Assembly: GCA_963621995.1 (NCBI GenBank)
Contig: CAVFFZ010000002.1
Coordinates: 62,001 to 126,000 of the forward strand
Direction: 5' to 3'
DNA length: 64,000 nt
From: UMGS1663 sp963621995
GTDB taxonomy: Bacteria > Bacillota > Clostridia > TANB77 > CAG-508
A program made the position numbers and the translations under genes. Below the pieces are notes generated by a model. The model saw nothing but the letters and a program-made list of their open reading frames with translations, did not search any database and had not been told where the DNA came from. Positions 61,174 through 64,000 of this stretch are shown here, in pieces. Within the stretch, counting starts at the first letter, position 1. The number at the start of each line of letters is the position of its first letter.

Positions 61174-61457
61174 AAAAAGGAATAGATAATTTATTTAATG
61201 ATGTTCCAGTACTTGATGAAAATTTAGTAGACTTTTTAATAACTAAAAAGCCAAAGATGCTTCTATTAGACATTCCAACTCCTGATAAATTTCCATATCC
61301 AATACATAAAAAAATATTAGGAAATGATATACTAATAGTAGAGAACGTATGTAATATGAAATTATTAATAGATAAAAAATTTAAAGTTTATGCAATACCT
61401 TTAAATTTCGAGGAATTTGATGGTTCTCCTTGTAGAGTATTTGCGGAGGTGGAATAA
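61130..61457 (+). pseudogene. 3' fragment of a kynurenine formamidase-like cyclase
   Basis: In another frame than the kinase, about 105 codons end at TAA 61455-61457. They read DEDVFLLYSEHIEKG, NDVPVLDENLVDFLI, LLLDIPTPDKFPYPIHKKIL, GNDILIVENVCNMKLL and IPLNFEEFDGSPCR. This is the C-terminal half of the metal-dependent cyclase family (PF04199), with DxPxxD, the ILIVEN segment and DGSP. The N-terminal half with the HxGTHxD metal site is missing. The next gene's ATG overlaps its stop (TAATG), so this fragment may still be read to couple translation. Confidence 0.6.
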
Positions 61458-62119
61458 TGAAAGTTATTACAATAGGAGGAGTTCCTGCAGCTGGAAAAAC
61501 TTATACTAGTAAGTTGCTAGCAAAACAATATAATTTTATAGCATTAGAGTTTGAAGCTTTAAGGTGGGATTTCTTTAATAATAATCCTGAAGAGAATTTA
61601 TATAAATATACTAAACATACTTCTTTATTAGAGAATGAAAATATGAGAGAATATTATTTAAGATGTGCTTTATATGAAAATAGGATACCTTTAGAATTAT
61701 TTGTTGAATGGCACAAAGCTACAATGAAGTTTATTAATGAGAAGTTATATAAAATTATTGATGAATTAAAATCAATTAAAACAGAAAATGATTATATAAA
61801 TTTTTGTAATAAATATGAAAAATTAATAAACTATATGCCTGAATTTAAAACTTTAAATAGAGATTATGTTATATGTAGTCATGCTTTTATTAACACAATT
61901 GATTTTTCAAAAGATAAAAGAATTCGAATTGATTTCAAAGTTAATAAAAAGATTTTAATTAGAAGATTTAAACAAAGAGAGAACATAACAGAAAATATGT
62001 TTGATACAAATATAGAATTATATTATAAATCTTATGAGGAAACTTTAAAAGATAGTGTATCCAATATATTGGATACAACTGATAAAGATATTATTGAAAA
62101 AATTAATAAATTCATTTAA
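61457..62119 (+). CDS. P-loop kinase-like NTPase
   Basis: A 220-residue protein with a Walker A GGVPAAGKTYTSKLLAK at the N-terminus. KYEKLINYMPEFKTLNRD, a possible core strand RDYVICSHAFINTIDF and the basic segment KKILIRRFKQRENITEN (LID-like) follow the AAA_33/deoxynucleoside-kinase plan. It is not clear whether the substrate is a nucleoside, sugar or RNA end. GGAGGTGG precedes ATG 61457, which overlaps the preceding stop by one base. Confidence 0.65.
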   Translation: MKVITIGGVPAAGKTYTSKLLAKQYNFIALEFEALRWDFFNNNPEENLYKYTKHTSLLENENMREYYLRCALYENRIPLELFVEWHKATMKFINEKLYKIIDELKSIKTENDYINFCNKYEKLINYMPEFKTLNRDYVICSHAFINTIDFSKDKRIRIDFKVNKKILIRRFKQRENITENMFDTNIELYYKSYEETLKDSVSNILDTTDKDIIEKINKFI

Positions 62120-62150
62120 AATAATTATAAATTAGAAAGGAAGTAATATC

Positions 62151-62630
62151 ATGGATTTAAAAATTAAAACAGGAAAAGAAGAATTTCATGGAAGAACTTG
62201 TGGAATAATTAAACAAGAAAATAAATTTTTAATTATGAGAGTAAACAAAACTTCTTATTATCATATACCTGGAGGGCATATTGAAATTGGAGAAGATTCA
62301 AAGCAAGCTGTTATTCGTGAAATAAAAGAAGAAATTGGTTGTGATGTTCAAGAAACGAACTTATTTGCAATACAAGAAAATTTTTGGACAAGAGATAATA
62401 AAAAATGTCATGGAATAGAATTTTATTATATAATAAAACCTAAACAACAATTACAAATTAAAGACTACGAAAGAATTGAAAATGATAAAGGTGAAGAAAA
62501 GTTATTAGAATTTAAGTGGGTTACTTCAGAAGAACTAAAAGATATAGATTTAAGACCTACTAATATTAGAGATATGTTAATAAATAAAGAATATCTTAAA
62601 AGGTTAACACATATTGTGAAAAGAGGGTAA
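62151..62630 (+). CDS. Nudix hydrolase
   Basis: A 159-residue enzyme. The Nudix box is complete at residues 41-63: GG at the start, E46 and E49 region, then REIKEEIG with the metal-binding glutamates. CGIIKQENKFLIMRVNKT precedes it, and FKWVTSEELKDIDLRP follows, as usual. It hydrolyses a nucleoside diphosphate linked to another moiety. Start ATG 62151 follows GAAAGGAAG. It lies 31 nt after the P-loop gene and 4 nt before the HIT gene. Confidence 0.9.
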   Translation: MDLKIKTGKEEFHGRTCGIIKQENKFLIMRVNKTSYYHIPGGHIEIGEDSKQAVIREIKEEIGCDVQETNLFAIQENFWTRDNKKCHGIEFYYIIKPKQQLQIKDYERIENDKGEEKLLEFKWVTSEELKDIDLRPTNIRDMLINKEYLKRLTHIVKRG

Positions 62631-62634
62631 ATAA

Positions 62635-63276
62635 ATGAAAGAATGTGTATTTTGCAATATTGTAAAGAGTGGAGATAATAATAATGAAAAAGAAAAAAAT
62701 GTTATTTTTTACGAAGATGATTTAATATTAATTTCTCAAGCAACAGGTAGTCCTGTTAGAGGTTATTTAATGATAGTAACAAAACGACATATAAATGGAT
62801 TTGCAGGATTGTCACAATCTGAGTTGAAACATGTAGAAGAAATTATAAATACAATTAAATTTTTTTATAAAAAATACTTTCATATTAATTCAATATTATT
62901 AGAACATGGTTCTACAGAAAATGGTAGACATCCTCAAAGCATAGTACATGCTCATTTACATTTAATTCCATTTAACTTTAATAAAGAAATTGAGGATGAA
63001 CTATTTACAGAGTTACATTTGAAACAAATAGAATCATTTGAAAGCATAAAAATTAATGAAAAATTAGATTACTGGTTATATTGTGATCAAAAAGGAAAAT
63101 ATTATACAGCATCTAACATTTTAGATGCTCCAAGATCAATTTTTATGAATTTGATAGCAAAACAAATTCATTTACCATTACCATATGAATGGAGAAAATC
63201 AGTCACTAAAAAAGAGTATATAGATGAAATGATAAATATATTTAATTATAATCAAAAATTGTTAAAAAATATATGA
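62635..63276 (+). CDS. HIT domain protein
   Basis: A 213-residue histidine-triad hydrolase. CVFCNIVKSG opens the fold and VRGYLMIVTKRHINGFAGLS follows; the triad is H105, H107 and H109 in VHAHLHLIP. The C-terminal 90 residues are longer than in simple HINT proteins and contain LPLPYEWRKSVTKKEYID. Such proteins split nucleotide phosphoramidates, dinucleotides or aminoacyl adenylates. With the Nudix gene 4 nt upstream it probably shares a pathway. Confidence 0.88.
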   Translation: MKECVFCNIVKSGDNNNEKEKNVIFYEDDLILISQATGSPVRGYLMIVTKRHINGFAGLSQSELKHVEEIINTIKFFYKKYFHINSILLEHGSTENGRHPQSIVHAHLHLIPFNFNKEIEDELFTELHLKQIESFESIKINEKLDYWLYCDQKGKYYTASNILDAPRSIFMNLIAKQIHLPLPYEWRKSVTKKEYIDEMINIFNYNQKLLKNI

Positions 63277-63640
63277 TGGAGTAGGGGGAAGAGCTCTATT
63301 TTCAAAATGTGCATATATTTATAAATTTTTAAAATTTTTTAAATTATTATTTACGATAAAATAGGTAGTAAAATATTTTGTGTAAAGTTTTAAAAATTAT
63401 ATAACAAAAATTTTTTGAAATTTTAGATTTTAAATTTTGAAATTTTATAAATTTGAATTTTTATAAATAATTCTAAAATCGAACATTTGTTAATTATGTT
63501 CGTAAATAAAAATTATTATAAAATTTTATAATTACTTATATAAATATTATATAAGTTTAGATTACAAATCCATAATATAATTTTATAATTATAACACGCT
63601 AAAATCGATTTTAAGACATTTTTATATTTAATTAAACAAG
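63277..63640 (+). other. AT-rich gap before the second direct repeat
   Basis: No gene is seen. The gap holds a CGAACAT/ATGTTCG hairpin (63480-63502), several A/T palindromes, and near its end AATCGATTTTAAGACATTTT (63603-63622). That string is a diverged copy of AATCGATTTTAAGGCGTTTT found inside the long repeat, so older repeat material may be present. Confidence 0.5.
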
Positions 63641-64000
63641 TTATATGTTTATGAGTAGATATGCCAATTTATAAATTTAGTGTTTATTGTATAATTTTAG
63701 TAGAAATGCTGATTTTCAGGCATTTATTAAAAATGCTCGAAAAAGGCTAAAAAAGCGACGCACGAGAATCGATTTTAAGGCGTTTTTATTTTTTAGGCAT
63801 ATAACTTGTTGTTTGAATAATTGAGCAAAATATTGAAATATGGCGATTTGTGAAATTTTGATAAAAATAATCTAAAGTTATATAAATTTTTTAAAATATG
63901 TGGTTACAATAATGAAAAAAAATCCAACCAAGAATAATTAAAAATAATGAGGCTTCAGAATCAAATTTAAGAGAGTTTTATAAGAAAGTAATATAGTTTG
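63641..64000 (+). repeat. Long direct repeat, copy B (runs off the window)
   Basis: It is 360 nt identical to 58408-58767 except for one base, in the same orientation. Its left edge is sharp: the preceding 20 nt do not match those before copy A. The right edge is outside the window. Confidence 0.9.

Overview
The window is strongly AT-rich DNA that looks like a chromosomal segment of an anaerobic, endospore-forming member of the Clostridia (Bacillota), probably a gut-type or uncultured lineage. The evidence is the gene set: pyruvate phosphate dikinase, Pta-AckA, a CwlJ/GerQ-like spore germination pair, archaeal/Gram-positive-type glycyl-tRNA synthetase, ECF sigma/anti-sigma units with DUF4179 and zf-HC2 domains, and short good Shine-Dalgarno sequences with occasional TTG/GTG starts. 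Almost all genes lie on the + strand. No rRNA, tRNA or CRISPR was seen; the one structural RNA gene found is RNase P RNA.

Layout. 1-17315: a surface polysaccharide locus (methyltransferase, five GT2 and two GT4 glycosyltransferases, DUF2142 and GT-C membrane enzymes, Wzx-type flippase, DUF2304 partner, and rfbD, rfbA, rfbB for dTDP-rhamnose; rfbC is not in the window). 17404-30899: housekeeping genes (ruvB, queH, acyl-CoA synthetase, polA, lytic transglycosylase, galE, glyS, a small AbrB-like protein, ppdK). 31205-42067: a DUF5662 protein, an unknown protein, rpmF, two tandem GT-C-like membrane proteins, der, plsY, gpsA, dtd and two uncharacterised proteins. 42068-45348: a MITE-like element, rnpB, a frameshifted RluA-family gene, guanine deaminase, an alpha/beta hydrolase. 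45414-51920: an envelope-signalling region (ECF sigma fused to DUF4179, DUF4362 protein, ECF sigma with a zf-HC2 anti-sigma factor carrying an FtsX-ECD-like domain, DUF2975/XRE pair, DUF4173 protein with BNR-like repeats). 52188-56899: cwlJ-gerQ, pta, and two ackA paralogues separated by a second MITE-like element. 57123-64000: a tyrosine recombinase, then near-identical direct repeats of at least 360 bp flanking about 5 kb that carries an M29 aminopeptidase, broken genes and a nucleotide-handling cassette (thymidylate-kinase-like, P-loop, Nudix, HIT).

The most notable non-genic content is two families of dispersed intergenic repeats. Family 1 is a hairpin with a GGGGACGGG(T/G)CAC core. It occurs alone next to gene ends, and twice as inverted pairs that form MITE-like elements with terminal inverted repeats of about 41-44 bp. 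Family 2 is a multi-hairpin element of about 140-155 bp, seen in four copies. Other signals of interest are a triple DnaA-box cluster upstream of glyS, an almost identical 16-nt motif upstream of both sigma-factor genes, and the repeat-flanked cassette at the right end.

All functional calls rest on reading motifs by eye; no database search was run.
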